Assembly (NCBI RefSeq): GCF_000720115.1
Contig: NZ_JOIR01000045.1
Location: forward strand, 1-47,569
Direction of reading: 5' to 3'
Source of the DNA: Streptomyces sp. NRRL F-2580
GTDB taxonomy: Bacteria; Actinomycetota; Actinomycetes; Streptomycetales; Streptomycetaceae
Length of the DNA stretch: 47,569 nt
The position numbers and the translations under genes are program-made. Under the pieces are notes generated by a model. It searched no databases. It saw only the letters and a list, made by a program, of their open reading frames with translations, and was not told the DNA's origin. This document shows, in pieces, positions 39,656 to 47,569 of the stretch (within the stretch, counting starts at the first letter, position 1; the number at the start of each line of letters is the position of its first letter).

Positions 39656-40695
39656 CGGACCTCTCCCTTCGCGATCGCGGCGAAGGCCTCCAGGGACTGG
39701 GTGCCGGGCATGAAGTAGCCGGTGTGGCCCTGGACGTCGGCGGCGGGCACCGGGCGGGCGCCGAAGCGCGCGGAGGTGGGGTCGGCTCCGTGGCCGATGT
39801 CGGCCAACCGGACGTTCGGGACGTCCGCGATCCAGTCGGAGGGGCCCCGGGCCGCCCACACCCGGGCGCCGGTGCGCAGCCCGGCCGCGGTGTCGGCGCG
39901 CATCCCGGGGGAACCGAAGGCCACGAGGTCGGAAGCGTCCGTGTGACGGGCCGCCAGCCCGCAGACCACCGAGCCGTAGCTGTGGCAGAACAGCACGGGG
40001 TCGGGCGCGCCGACCGCGTCGAGCCCGGCGGTGAACCGGGCCAGGCGAGCCGCTCCGGCCGTGGCCAGCCGGCCGTCGGCCGCGTCCATGCCGACACCGA
40101 CCGGGGTGGTGTAACCGGTCCACGCCACGACGGCCGTGGACCCCCCGGCCGCCTCGCGCAGGGCCCGGGCCATCCCGGCCGGGCCGGTGTTCGGCGTGCG
40201 CCGCGCGTCGTGGGTGGTGGCGTCGTTGTCCGACCCCGGCACGATCACCGAGACGTGCTCCGCGTGCTCCAGGTCCCCGAACACCTCGGCGACCTGGCCC
40301 CGGCCGCGCGGGTCGAAGGCCAGGATCCGCCGGTCCGGCGCGGCGAGGGAGGCGTACCGGGACTCACCAGTGGCGGCGATCGCGATCCGGTTGGCCTCGT
40401 ACCGCAGGGGGAGCGGCGCCCCCTCCAGATTGCCGACCACCAGCGGGTGGTCACGCAGGAGTTCCCGGCGCGCCGCCTCGTCGAGCCCGGCGAAGAACCG
40501 GGCCACCTCGCGCGGTGGCGCGGTCGCCGGGTCGGGCAGCGCCCGGCCGGACGCCGTATCGGCCCGCCAGCCGGCGGTGCCGGGCGGTGGCCCGGTGACC
40601 GCCTCCTGGCTCTCGCCCGAGGCCCATCCGGCGGTCCCCCCGACGATGGCCACCGCCAGCGCGGCCGTGACCAGCGTCCTTCCGAAGCGGCGCAT
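39652..40695 (-). CDS. Exported alpha/beta hydrolase (DUF1023-like)
   Basis: A 347-residue protein with an N-terminal signal peptide (residues 1-28, ending GWASG). The body has AEHVSVIVPGSDNDATTHDA, a WTGYTTP segment and the nucleophile motif CHSYGS with Ser239, then DLVAFGSPGM and a C-terminal GHTGYFMP containing the likely base histidine. This is the DUF1023/alpha-beta hydrolase family common in actinobacteria, with unknown substrate. It is coupled to the downstream acyltransferase. The 197-base gap upstream to the response regulator probably holds its promoter. Confidence 0.87.
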   Translation of the reverse strand: MRRFGRTLVTAALAVAIVGGTAGWASGESQEAVTGPPPGTAGWRADTASGRALPDPATAPPREVARFFAGLDEAARRELLRDHPLVVGNLEGAPLPLRYEANRIAIAATGESRYASLAAPDRRILAFDPRGRGQVAEVFGDLEHAEHVSVIVPGSDNDATTHDARRTPNTGPAGMARALREAAGGSTAVVAWTGYTTPVGVGMDAADGRLATAGAARLARFTAGLDAVGAPDPVLFCHSYGSVVCGLAARHTDASDLVAFGSPGMRADTAAGLRTGARVWAARGPSDWIADVPNVRLADIGHGADPTSARFGARPVPAADVQGHTGYFMPGTQSLEAFAAIAKGEVR

Positions 40696-40892
40696 GCCCC
40701 TTCTCCTCTCCTCGTGACGAGGAGGAAGGTAGGAAGGAGGTGCCGGCGCGCACGTCGGACCGTGGTGCCAAGTCGGATGTCATACCCCGGTAGGGGGTGG
40801 AGGAGGACGGGGGCCGATCCGTCCCCGCCCGGGGCGGCCCTGCTCCGCCCTGCTGCGCCCCTCCGGTCAGGCCGGGTCGCCCGGCCGCCGGC

Positions 40893-41573
40893 TCAGGCGG
40901 AGTCGCCCGGCCGGACCAGCCCCGCTTCGTAGGCGAAGATCACGGCCTGGGCCCGGTCCCGCAGGTCGAGTTTGGCCAGCACCCGTCCGATGTGGGTCTT
41001 CACCGTCTGTTCCGCCAGCACCAGATGGCCCGCGATCTCCTGGTTCGACAGTCCGCGCGCGATGAGTTCCAGTACCTCGGTCTCACGCGGGGTGAGGCCG
41101 TTCAGCCGCAGCGCCGGGTCCTTGCGCGGAGCCGGCCGCTGCTGGACGAAGTCCGCGATGAGCCGCCGGGTCACCGAGGGCGCCAGCAGTGCCTCGCCCG
41201 AGGCGACGACGCGTACCGCCGCGATCAGATCGGCCGGCGGGGCGTCCTTCAGCAGGAAGCCCGAGGCGCCGGCGCGCAGCGCCTCGTACACGTAGTCGTC
41301 GATGTCGAAGGTGGTCAGCATCAGCACCTTCGGCCGGTGCACGACCCCGGGCGGGGGATCGAGGATCTCTCGGGCCGCCGTGAGCCCGTCCATCTCCGGC
41401 ATCCGCACGTCCATCAGCACCACGTCGGGGTGCGTGGATCGGGCCACCTGCACGCCCTGCCGCCCGTCGGGCGCCTCGCCCACCACGTCGATGTCGGCCT
41501 GCGCCGACAGCAGCGCGGCGAACCCCGCCCGCACCATGGCCTGGTCGTCGACGATGATCACACGGATGGTCAA
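40893..41573 (-). CDS. NarL/FixJ-type response regulator
   Basis: A 226-residue regulator. The receiver domain has the acidic pair DD (9-10), phospho-acceptor Asp55 in LMDVRMPE, the conserved threonine in LTTFD and lysine in LLKDAPP. The LuxR-type helix-turn-helix (about 155-215) contains LTPRETEVLELIARGLSNQE and EQTVKTHIGRVLAKL. Its start overlaps the kinase stop by 4 bases, as usual for cognate pairs. The exported hydrolase/acyltransferase unit just downstream on the same strand is a possible target. Confidence 0.94.
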   Translation of the reverse strand: MTIRVIIVDDQAMVRAGFAALLSAQADIDVVGEAPDGRQGVQVARSTHPDVVLMDVRMPEMDGLTAAREILDPPPGVVHRPKVLMLTTFDIDDYVYEALRAGASGFLLKDAPPADLIAAVRVVASGEALLAPSVTRRLIADFVQQRPAPRKDPALRLNGLTPRETEVLELIARGLSNQEIAGHLVLAEQTVKTHIGRVLAKLDLRDRAQAVIFAYEAGLVRPGDSA

Positions 41574-42928
41574 CTTGCGTCCTCGGCCGGGTCGTTCAGG
41601 GGCAGGCGGGCGGCGACCCGGAAGCCCCCGTCGGGCAGCGGACCGGTGTCCAGCGTCCCGCCGGTCAACCGTACGCGTTCCCGCATCCCCACCAGACCGT
41701 GCCCCGTGCCCGAACTCTCCAGCTCCACCACGGCGTCCCGGGCCGGACCGTTGACCACGAGCACCAGCACCTCGTCCTCGTCGACCGTCACCGAGACCCG
41801 GGTGCGCGCGCCCGGCGCGTGCCGCACCACATTGGCAAGGGCCTCCTGCACGATCCGGTAAGCCGACAGGTCCACCGCCGGCGGAGCCGCCCCGGCCGCC
41901 CCCGCCGCCAGCGACAGCTCCACCGGCTGCCCGGCCCGTACGGTCGCCTCCACCAGCTGCTGCAGCCGGTTGATCCCCGGCTGCGGGGCCCGTTCGCCCT
42001 CCGCGCCGCCGTTCGCCCCGTCACCGCGCAGTACGGTCAGCAGCCGCCGCATCTCGCCCAGCGATTCCCGGGCGCCGGCCGCGATCGCGGCGAACTCCTC
42101 CTGGACCGCCTCGGGCATGCCCGGCAGCCGGTACGGCGCCGAATCCGCCTGGACGGTGATCACCGACATGTGGTGGGCCACCACGTCGTGCAACTCGCGG
42201 GCGATCCGGGCCCGTTCCTCCAGCAGGGTCCGCCGGGACCGCTCCGCCTCGCTGATGCTCTCCTGCTCGGCGATCCGCTGCTGGGCGTCGCCCAGACCGC
42301 GCAGCGCGCCCGTCAGCACCAGCATCACCCCGCTCAGCACGAACAGCAGGGCTGCGGAGTTCATCACGCCGTCCGGCTGGGAGAAACCCAGCGCCGCACC
42401 GAGCGCGCCGGTCACCAGCCACACCCCGACCAGGGTCCGGATGGATTCGCGCAGCCCCAGGCAGGCCATCAGCACCAGGTAGCCGACGATGGTCATCGGC
42501 GGCCACGGCCAGGAGTGCCCGGCCACCTTGTCGGCACCGATCAGCAGGACGGCGCCGGCGAAGTCCGCCGCCAGGACGAGGCCCCAGGCGGGCAGCGGCC
42601 GGACCACCGCGAGGAGCAGCGGCACCGTCTGCGCCACCCCGAGCGCGCCCGCCCAGCCGCCGTCCAGCCCGTAGTCGTTGCTCAGCACCGCGATGGTCAC
42701 CGGAAGCAGCGTCACCACGCAGATGCCGACGACGAGGTACGGCAGCATCCGCTGCCAGCGCTTGGCCGCCTGCCCCAGCAGCGGCTGCGCCGGCCGGGCG
42801 GGCGTGCGCAGCAGCACGGCGAGCTGGCCCAGCGCGCCGGGCACCCGGGCACCGGGCGCGCCGGTCGAGGAGGCGCGGGTGCGGTCGCGTTTCCGGCCGC
42901 CCCGCCAGGTGCGGGATCTGTCGCTCAT
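41570..42928 (-). CDS. NarL-type sensor histidine kinase
   Basis: A 452-residue kinase. Four or five membrane segments (about residues 60-210) with short loops form the sensor. The HisKA_3 box RARIARELHDVVAHHMSVIT puts the phosphorylated histidine at 247. The ATPase domain contains ALANVVRHA (N box) and GHGLVGMRERVRLTGG (G box). Short loops suggest sensing within the membrane, for example of envelope stress. Coupled to the response regulator by a 4-base overlap. It diverges from the AEC transporter gene with 83 bases between starts. Confidence 0.93.
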   Translation of the reverse strand: MSDRSRTWRGGRKRDRTRASSTGAPGARVPGALGQLAVLLRTPARPAQPLLGQAAKRWQRMLPYLVVGICVVTLLPVTIAVLSNDYGLDGGWAGALGVAQTVPLLLAVVRPLPAWGLVLAADFAGAVLLIGADKVAGHSWPWPPMTIVGYLVLMACLGLRESIRTLVGVWLVTGALGAALGFSQPDGVMNSAALLFVLSGVMLVLTGALRGLGDAQQRIAEQESISEAERSRRTLLEERARIARELHDVVAHHMSVITVQADSAPYRLPGMPEAVQEEFAAIAAGARESLGEMRRLLTVLRGDGANGGAEGERAPQPGINRLQQLVEATVRAGQPVELSLAAGAAGAAPPAVDLSAYRIVQEALANVVRHAPGARTRVSVTVDEDEVLVLVVNGPARDAVVELESSGTGHGLVGMRERVRLTGGTLDTGPLPDGGFRVAARLPLNDPAEDAS

Positions 42929-43011
42929 GATCGGACCAGCCTATGCCCGGCCGGACCCCGAACCGCGGGTAAGGGTAGGCTGCTCGCCAAGCGATCACGG
43001 GGGAAGAGAGC

Positions 43012-43959
43012 ATGGGCGGGGCAGCCGCGCTGGAGAAACTGGTGCCGGTGCTACTGGCCTTCGGCGGCGGGGTGCTGCTCGCACGCCGCAAGATCGTCCC
43101 GGCCGAGGCCTCCAAGGTCTTCTCCGACTACGCCTTCCTCTTCGCCGTCCCCTGCTACCTCTTCGGCAACATCTACGCCAGTGACCTCGCGGCCCTCTTC
43201 AACTGGCGGGCGATAGGCGGCTACGCCGGGTCGGCGGCCCTGGCGGTCGCGGCCGTCGCCGTGGCGGCGGTCGCCCACGGCATCCGGGAGCCCCGGGTCG
43301 TGGCGCTGCGCGTGATGGCCGGGGTCCAGGTCAACACGGCCTACTTCGCCGTCCCCGTCTTCATCACCGTCTTCGGGACGGCGGCCCCGATCTTCCCGAT
43401 CCTGCTGTTCCAGGTCTGCGTGCTGTCCCTGGTCGTCATCGCCCTCATGGAACTGGGCCGTGCCGGGCCGGCCGCGGGCGGCCCGGCACGGCGCCTCGCC
43501 CGCGCCGTCGGCGCCTCCCTCACCACCCCGGTGGTCCTCGCCTGCAACGCGGGGATCCTGCTCAACCTGCTCTCGGTGAAGATCCCGGCCGTGGTCCTGG
43601 ACGGCGCCGCCTTCGTCGGCGACAGCGCCTCGCCGGTCGCCCTGTTCGCCCTCGGTCTCCACCTCGGCGGCCTCGGCCTGGACCTGCGGGGCACCACGCG
43701 CGAGGAGCTGGCCCTCGTCGGCTTCAAGTGCCTGGCGTTCCCGCTGCTGACCTGGGCGGTGTGCGGGATGCTCTTCGGCGTCCGGGGCGAGTGGCTGGCG
43801 TACCTCGTCCTGATCGCGGCGATGCCGACCCCGCAGAACCTGTTCATCTTCGCCCAGCGCTACGACGTGGGCGTCGACCTCTCCGCGTCGCTGGTGATCA
43901 AGAGTTCGCTCGTGTCGCTGCTCCTTCTGCCCTTGTGGCTGCAGACGGTCGCCGCATAG
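43012..43959 (+). CDS. AEC family transporter
   Basis: A 315-residue membrane protein with about ten membrane segments in two halves. It starts LEKLVPVLLAFGGGVLLARR, contains SDYAFLFAVPCYLFGNIYAS and VQVNTAYFAVPVFITVFG, and ends with MPTPQNLFIFAQRYD before the last segment. The family (auxin efflux carrier-like) exports organic acids such as malate or related anions. A GGGGGAAGAG ribosome site precedes the ATG. Substrate not predictable. Confidence 0.9.
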   Translation: MGGAAALEKLVPVLLAFGGGVLLARRKIVPAEASKVFSDYAFLFAVPCYLFGNIYASDLAALFNWRAIGGYAGSAALAVAAVAVAAVAHGIREPRVVALRVMAGVQVNTAYFAVPVFITVFGTAAPIFPILLFQVCVLSLVVIALMELGRAGPAAGGPARRLARAVGASLTTPVVLACNAGILLNLLSVKIPAVVLDGAAFVGDSASPVALFALGLHLGGLGLDLRGTTREELALVGFKCLAFPLLTWAVCGMLFGVRGEWLAYLVLIAAMPTPQNLFIFAQRYDVGVDLSASLVIKSSLVSLLLLPLWLQTVAA

Positions 43960-43973
43960 GCGTCAGAGCCCCC

Positions 43974-44618
43974 TCAGAGCAGGGGACGGATTCCGGGCTC
44001 CGCCCCGTGTTCCATGGCCCGGGCTCCGGATCCGTGCCGGCCGACGGGCAGGGCGGGACGGCCCCCGGTGTCCTCCAGGGCGAAGGCGGTGGCGGCGTAG
44101 AGGGCGAGGAGCACAAGGGCCAGCCCCGCCGCGCCGGCCGCGTCCTCCCAGGCGGGGGAGCGGGTGAGCTGGTGGATCCCGGCCAGGGCCAGACGTACGG
44201 TCGCGCAGGCGATGACGGCCGAGGCGGCGAGCTTGGTCGCGCCGGACGCGGCGAGGGGAACGAGCAGGGCCGCGGCCGCGGTGACGAGGAACACGCCGAG
44301 CGTGTGTCGGGCCTCGGACGCCGGGCCCGCCGCGAGGAGTGCGCCCTGGACGAGCCAGCTCGCGGCCAGTACGGCCATGGCGGTGGCGAAGGCCGTGTCG
44401 CGGCCGCGGAAGCCGAGGAGCGCCGCGAGCAGCTGGAGCGGGAAGGCGAAGGAGAGGAGGACGAGTGCCACCGCGTGGTGCTCGTGGAGCGGGATCCAGC
44501 CCAGCTGGAGCGCGGAGACGGCCAAGGCGCCTCCGGCGAGTCCCAGGAACCCCACGGGCAGCGGGGTGCCGAGCGGGCGGAGCACCGTCGCGGTGGTGTG
44601 CGGCACGGGCGCGGTCAT
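43974..44618 (-). CDS. GPR1/FUN34/YaaH-like membrane protein
   Basis: A 214-residue protein with six membrane segments. The lead VLRPLGTPLPVGFLGLAGGA resembles the NPxPLG entry of GPR1/FUN34/YaaH (SatP) acetate/succinate channels, although the leading asparagine is not kept. The C-terminal ~30 residues are hydrophilic. The ATG at 44618 overlaps the molybdopterin oxidoreductase stop by 4 bases, so translation is coupled and the protein probably serves that enzyme, for instance by passing a small anion such as formate, nitrate or nitrite. That role is inference. Confidence 0.7.
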   Translation of the reverse strand: MTAPVPHTTATVLRPLGTPLPVGFLGLAGGALAVSALQLGWIPLHEHHAVALVLLSFAFPLQLLAALLGFRGRDTAFATAMAVLAASWLVQGALLAAGPASEARHTLGVFLVTAAAALLVPLAASGATKLAASAVIACATVRLALAGIHQLTRSPAWEDAAGAAGLALVLLALYAATAFALEDTGGRPALPVGRHGSGARAMEHGAEPGIRPLL

Positions 44619-47056
44619 GGAGGTGCCTTTCTCGCACCGGCGTCGCGGCGCGGGGGCGGGGCGGGCACCGGTGTGGAGGCGGTGGTGGTGGGGGCCGGTG
44701 CCGGGCCGGAGAGGGGGGCGGCCGCGGTGATGCGCGCGGCGCCGGTCTTGAACAGCGGCTGTTTGGAGGCCGGGTCCCAGGTGGTGGGGGTGAGTTCGTT
44801 GGCGGCCCGGTGGTGGCCGGTCCCGTCGGGGGCGTCCCAGTAGCCGTAGTGGAAGGGGAGGAACAGGACGCCTTCGCGGATGCCGGTGATGCGGGCTCTG
44901 GCGCGGACGGTCCCCCGCCGGGTGGACACCTCCGCGAGGTCGCCTTCCCCGATGCCGGCGGCTGCTGCGTCGTTCGCGGACATCTCGATCCACATGTCGG
45001 GCGCCGCGTCCCGTAGTTCGGGCACGCGGCCCGTGCGGGTCCGGGTGTGGAACTGGTACAGGGTGCGGCCGGTGATGAGCCAGAACGGGTGGTCGGCGTC
45101 GGGCTGTTCGGGCGGCGGGACGTACGGGGCGGTGCGCAGGACCGCCTTGCCGTCGGGGTTCAGGGAGCGGTAGGCGTCCTCGTCGTGCGGGGTGCCGGTG
45201 AGGAGGTCGCGGCCGTAGGTCTCGCAGTCTTCCGGTCTGCTGCGGAAGTCACCCGCGGTGTAGAGGCGCTCGGTACCGTCGGGGTGTTCGGCGGTGCAGG
45301 GCCACTGGACGCCTCCGCGTTCGTGCAGCAGGGCGTAGCTCAGTCCGCTGTAGTCGCAGGGGCGGCCGCGGCTGCATTCCTTCCACGCTTCGAATACCTC
45401 TTCGGGGCCGCCCCAGGGGACGAGGGGTGCGTCCGAGCCGTCGCGCAGGTCCATACGGCGGGCGAAGTCCAGGAAGACGTCGAGGTCGGGGCGGGCCTCG
45501 CCGGGCGGCTCGACCGCCTTGAGGGAGAGGTGGACGGTGCGGTCGGCGTTGGTGAAGGTGCCGGTCTTCTCGCCCCAGCCGGCGGCGGGCAGCACCACGT
45601 CGGCGAACTCGGTGGTCTCGGTGGGGAAGAGGTCCTGGACGACGAGGAAGAGCCGGTCCTGGCCGAGTACGGTGCGGACGCGGTCCAGTTCGGGGAGGGA
45701 GACGGCAGGGTTGGTGCCGGAGACCCAGAGCATGCGCAGGGAGCCTTCCTCGGCGAGGCGGAGCATTTGCATGAGGTGCGTGGGCGGCCCGTCGTGCGGG
45801 ATGCGGTCGGGAGTGACGTTCCAGATCCTGGCGAGTTCTTCGACGTGGCGGGGGTTGGCCCAGTTGCGGAAGCCGGGCAGGTCCCCGTCGGCGCCGCATT
45901 CGCGGGTGTTCTGGGCGGTGGGCTGCCCGTTCATCTGCAGGACGCCGCAGCCGGGCCGTCCGAGCATGCCGCGGATCAGGTGCAGGTTGTTGACCTGGAC
46001 GGCGGCCGCGGTGGCCTGGTGGGACTGGTAGAAGCCCTGGAGGACCGTGGACAGCAGCCGTCCGGCCTGGCCGAGCAGGCGTGCGGCGGTACGGATCTGC
46101 TCGGCGGGGATCCCGGTGGCCGCGGCGGCGGCCTCGGCCGGGAACCCGGCCACCTGACGGGCCAGGCGGTCGAAGCCGGTGACTTGCGCCTCGATGTACG
46201 CGGGATCGGTCCAGCCGTGTGCGATGACCTCGTGCAGCAGGCCGTTCATCAGGGCGAGGTTGGTGCCGGGCCTCGGCTGGAGGTGGAGGGTGGCGGCTTC
46301 GGACACGGGGCCCGGCCGGGGATCGACGCACAGCAGGACGGGCGGTTCGGGACCGGCGATACGGTCCAGGATCCGGCTCCACAGCACGCCCTGGGTCTCC
46401 GCCATGTTGTGTCCGAAGAGGGCGATGGTGTCGGCGTGGTCGATGTCGGCGTACGAGCCGGGCTGGCCGTCGCAGCCGAACGACTCCTTGAGGGCTTCGC
46501 CGGCGGTGGCCGTGCACAGCCTGGTGTTCCCGTCGAGGTGCTTGGTGCCCAGACCGCCGCGGGCGATGACCGCCAGCGCGTAGTACTCCTCCAGGAACAG
46601 CTGACCGCTGGTGTAGAAGCCGATCGAGGAGGGGCCGGGGCCGTCGAGGAGCGCGCGGGTACGGTCGGTGATCCGGGTCATCGCCGTGTCCCAGTCGGTC
46701 TCCCGTTGAATGCCGTCTTCGCGGACCAGCGGCCGGGTCAGGCGGTCCGGCGAGGCGATGGCCTGCCAGCCGTAGAGGTCCTTGACGTCGAGGCGGCCGC
46801 GGTTGACCCGGTCCCGGGCCACCCCGCGGACTCCGACGAGCCGGCCGTCCCTGACCGCCAGCTCCATCGCGTCGCCGTTCGAGTGAAGGTTCGAGGCCGT
46901 CGGAACCCATCGGTCGACACGGACGGCGCCGTCGGCGTCGGGGTCCGCGGCGAGGTACGAGTCGACCCGCACGGGCCAGGGCCCGCCACGGCCGTAGGGA
47001 GTCCGTGGGCCCCACGGCTCGGCGATGCGATCAGGAGCCGGATCGGATGTGGCCAT
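44615..47056 (-). CDS. Molybdopterin oxidoreductase (nitrate reductase/formate dehydrogenase-like)
   Basis: An 813-residue enzyme. The presumed molybdenum ligand is Cys181 in GNTRLCTATAGEALKESFG, a pattern close to assimilatory nitrate reductases. Further cofactor segments include SIGFYTSGQLFLEEYYALAV, ALFGHNMAETQGVLW, a MNGQPTAQNTRECGADGDLP segment and ADVVLPAAGWGEKTGTFTN. The molydopterin dinucleotide-binding C-terminal domain has LITGRTLYQFHTRTRTG and ASKQPLFKTGAARI. The N-terminal CxxCxxxC iron-sulfur motif expected in this superfamily is absent: the aligned place reads TASNLHSNGDAME. No Tat signal is seen, so it is likely cytosolic. The ATG at 47056 has GGGGAAGG 8 bases upstream. Confidence 0.88.
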   Translation of the reverse strand: MATSDPAPDRIAEPWGPRTPYGRGGPWPVRVDSYLAADPDADGAVRVDRWVPTASNLHSNGDAMELAVRDGRLVGVRGVARDRVNRGRLDVKDLYGWQAIASPDRLTRPLVREDGIQRETDWDTAMTRITDRTRALLDGPGPSSIGFYTSGQLFLEEYYALAVIARGGLGTKHLDGNTRLCTATAGEALKESFGCDGQPGSYADIDHADTIALFGHNMAETQGVLWSRILDRIAGPEPPVLLCVDPRPGPVSEAATLHLQPRPGTNLALMNGLLHEVIAHGWTDPAYIEAQVTGFDRLARQVAGFPAEAAAAATGIPAEQIRTAARLLGQAGRLLSTVLQGFYQSHQATAAAVQVNNLHLIRGMLGRPGCGVLQMNGQPTAQNTRECGADGDLPGFRNWANPRHVEELARIWNVTPDRIPHDGPPTHLMQMLRLAEEGSLRMLWVSGTNPAVSLPELDRVRTVLGQDRLFLVVQDLFPTETTEFADVVLPAAGWGEKTGTFTNADRTVHLSLKAVEPPGEARPDLDVFLDFARRMDLRDGSDAPLVPWGGPEEVFEAWKECSRGRPCDYSGLSYALLHERGGVQWPCTAEHPDGTERLYTAGDFRSRPEDCETYGRDLLTGTPHDEDAYRSLNPDGKAVLRTAPYVPPPEQPDADHPFWLITGRTLYQFHTRTRTGRVPELRDAAPDMWIEMSANDAAAAGIGEGDLAEVSTRRGTVRARARITGIREGVLFLPFHYGYWDAPDGTGHHRAANELTPTTWDPASKQPLFKTGAARITAAAPLSGPAPAPTTTASTPVPAPPPRRDAGARKAPP

Positions 47057-47468
47057 GCCCGGCACCTTCCCCGATTCAGGACCGCCACGCCCCGGCCCGA
47101 CGCCCGGCCGGCGGCCCAGGGGCGACGGTTCGGGGCCGGAGCCGTTCGGCCCGGCGAGGATCTCCGAACGGGTCGCCCGGATCCGGGCCCATGCCCGGCC
47201 AGGGGCAGGAACCGCGTGACCTGGTCGACGAGGTCACCATCGAGCCGGTGCGCCACTCGACGCCGAGGAGCAGTACCCGGACCAGGCGGCTCGCGACTTC
47301 GTCACCGGCCGCGGAAAGTCCTGACCGCATCGACAGCCGGGGTTTGCGGCGCGTGGCGGCGCGGCCGCGCGCCTGCGGCCCCCCCCACGCGCCCCAGCAG
47401 GGCGGCGTGACGCAGGTCACCCCGCAGGATGTGGCCGCCGCCTACACTGGGCGGTCACGAGCGGGGCA
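47057..47468. other. Intergenic region at the right end
   Basis: About 410 bases upstream of the oxidoreductase and, divergently, of the putative gene at 47469. Open frames here are Arg/Pro/Gly-rich and have no motif. A run of CTCCGAACGG-type repeats was not found. TACACT at 47442-47447 could be a -10 for the rightward gene. Confidence 0.4.
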
Positions 47469-47569
47469 GTGCGGCTCCGTACAGAACAGCTCACCGCCGG
47501 CCAGCCGGTCCCGGGTGGGCTCGCCGCTGAGGACCGATCGCCCGTGCCCGCCGACCTGACCGCGCTCAT
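47469..47569 (+). CDS. Probable gene start, cut by the window edge
   Basis: From a GTG at 47469 the frame stays open to the end (33 codons) and reads VRLRTEQLTAGQPVPGGLAA then EDRSPVPADLTAL, with mostly G/C at third positions, like a real N-terminus. A second candidate start is the GTG at 47544, with GAGGA about 10 bases upstream. Too little is visible to name a product. Confidence 0.35.
   Translation, partial: MRLRTEQLTAGQPVPGGLAAEDRSPVPADLTAL

Noticed and set aside
45047..47410. 787-residue plus-strand frame opposite the oxidoreductase
   Set aside because: Shadow frame with Gly/Val/Glu-rich low-complexity composition. The minus strand has the molybdopterin motifs.
1..47569. A classical NRPS/PKS, lanthipeptide or CRISPR locus
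   Set aside because: No carrier, ketosynthase, condensation, lanthionine synthetase or Cas motifs and no spaced repeat arrays were found. The single adenylation-like domain has no carrier partner.

Overview
The window is high-GC actinobacterial chromosome, almost certainly Streptomyces. The signs are a very strong G/C bias at third codon positions, a chaplin (an aerial-hypha surface protein of this group), a gamma-butyrolactone-receptor-like TetR regulator, DUF6183 and TIGR04222 proteins, and at least one rare TTA leucine codon of the bldA-dependent kind. No rRNA, tRNA, CRISPR array, prophage or classical large biosynthetic cluster was seen. The mixed single-gene content and several broken transposases suggest accessory, arm-like chromosome rather than core.

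Layout. 0-2.2 kb: a DUF1772 membrane protein and a TetR regulator diverge over three copies of one operator-like dyad, followed by an alpha/beta hydrolase. 2.25-2.6 kb: a 5' piece of an IS982-type transposase. 2.9-6.6 kb: a large MalT-like LuxR regulator and two small proteins. 6.6-9.2 kb (minus): a damaged YihY/BrkB membrane gene, a YbdK-type carboxylate-amine ligase and a class II glutamine amidotransferase that overlap by 4 bases. 9.5-16.9 kb: a CBM48 protein, VOC proteins, two GNAT acetyltransferases, a secreted serine hydrolase with a TTA codon, a secreted protein of unknown function, a HAD phosphatase, a methyltransferase and a VOC remnant. 17-22.5 kb: the butyrolactone-receptor-like TetR, DUF6183, an epoxide hydrolase, DinB, a flavoprotein divergent from a SnoaL-like protein, and a PPOX-fold protein.

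22.6-26.8 kb is a scar zone: three decayed IS5-type transposase pieces and fragments of other genes surround a chaplin and a small XRE-like protein. 26.8-31.9 kb holds a membrane-anchored esterase, a TIGR04222 protein with a glycine-cysteine tail, an ECF sigma factor with a SnoaL domain, a small hypothetical protein, a HIT protein and a VOC protein. 31.9-38.4 kb is the most unusual stretch. It has an ABC exporter behind a MerR-type leaderless promoter, an adenylation-like protein with degenerate catalytic motifs fused to a membrane domain, and, convergent with it, a GNAT/ATP-grasp fusion, then a DUF350 protein. 38.4-43 kb (minus): acyltransferase, DUF1023-type hydrolase and a NarL-type two-component pair, next to a divergent AEC transporter. 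44-47 kb (minus): a GPR1/FUN34/YaaH-like membrane protein translationally coupled to a large molybdopterin oxidoreductase. A further gene probably begins at the right edge.

Working together. Supported couplings are the 4-base overlaps (ligase/amidotransferase, hydrolase/acyltransferase, kinase/regulator, oxidoreductase/membrane protein). Two distant genes, at 21.5 kb and 33.8 kb, share one promoter design: TTGACC, a 19-bp spacer carrying the same 6-8-6 dyad, a -10, then 7 bases to an ATG. This suggests a common MerR-family regulator encoded elsewhere. Functional statements rest on motifs and remembered family features; no database search was possible.
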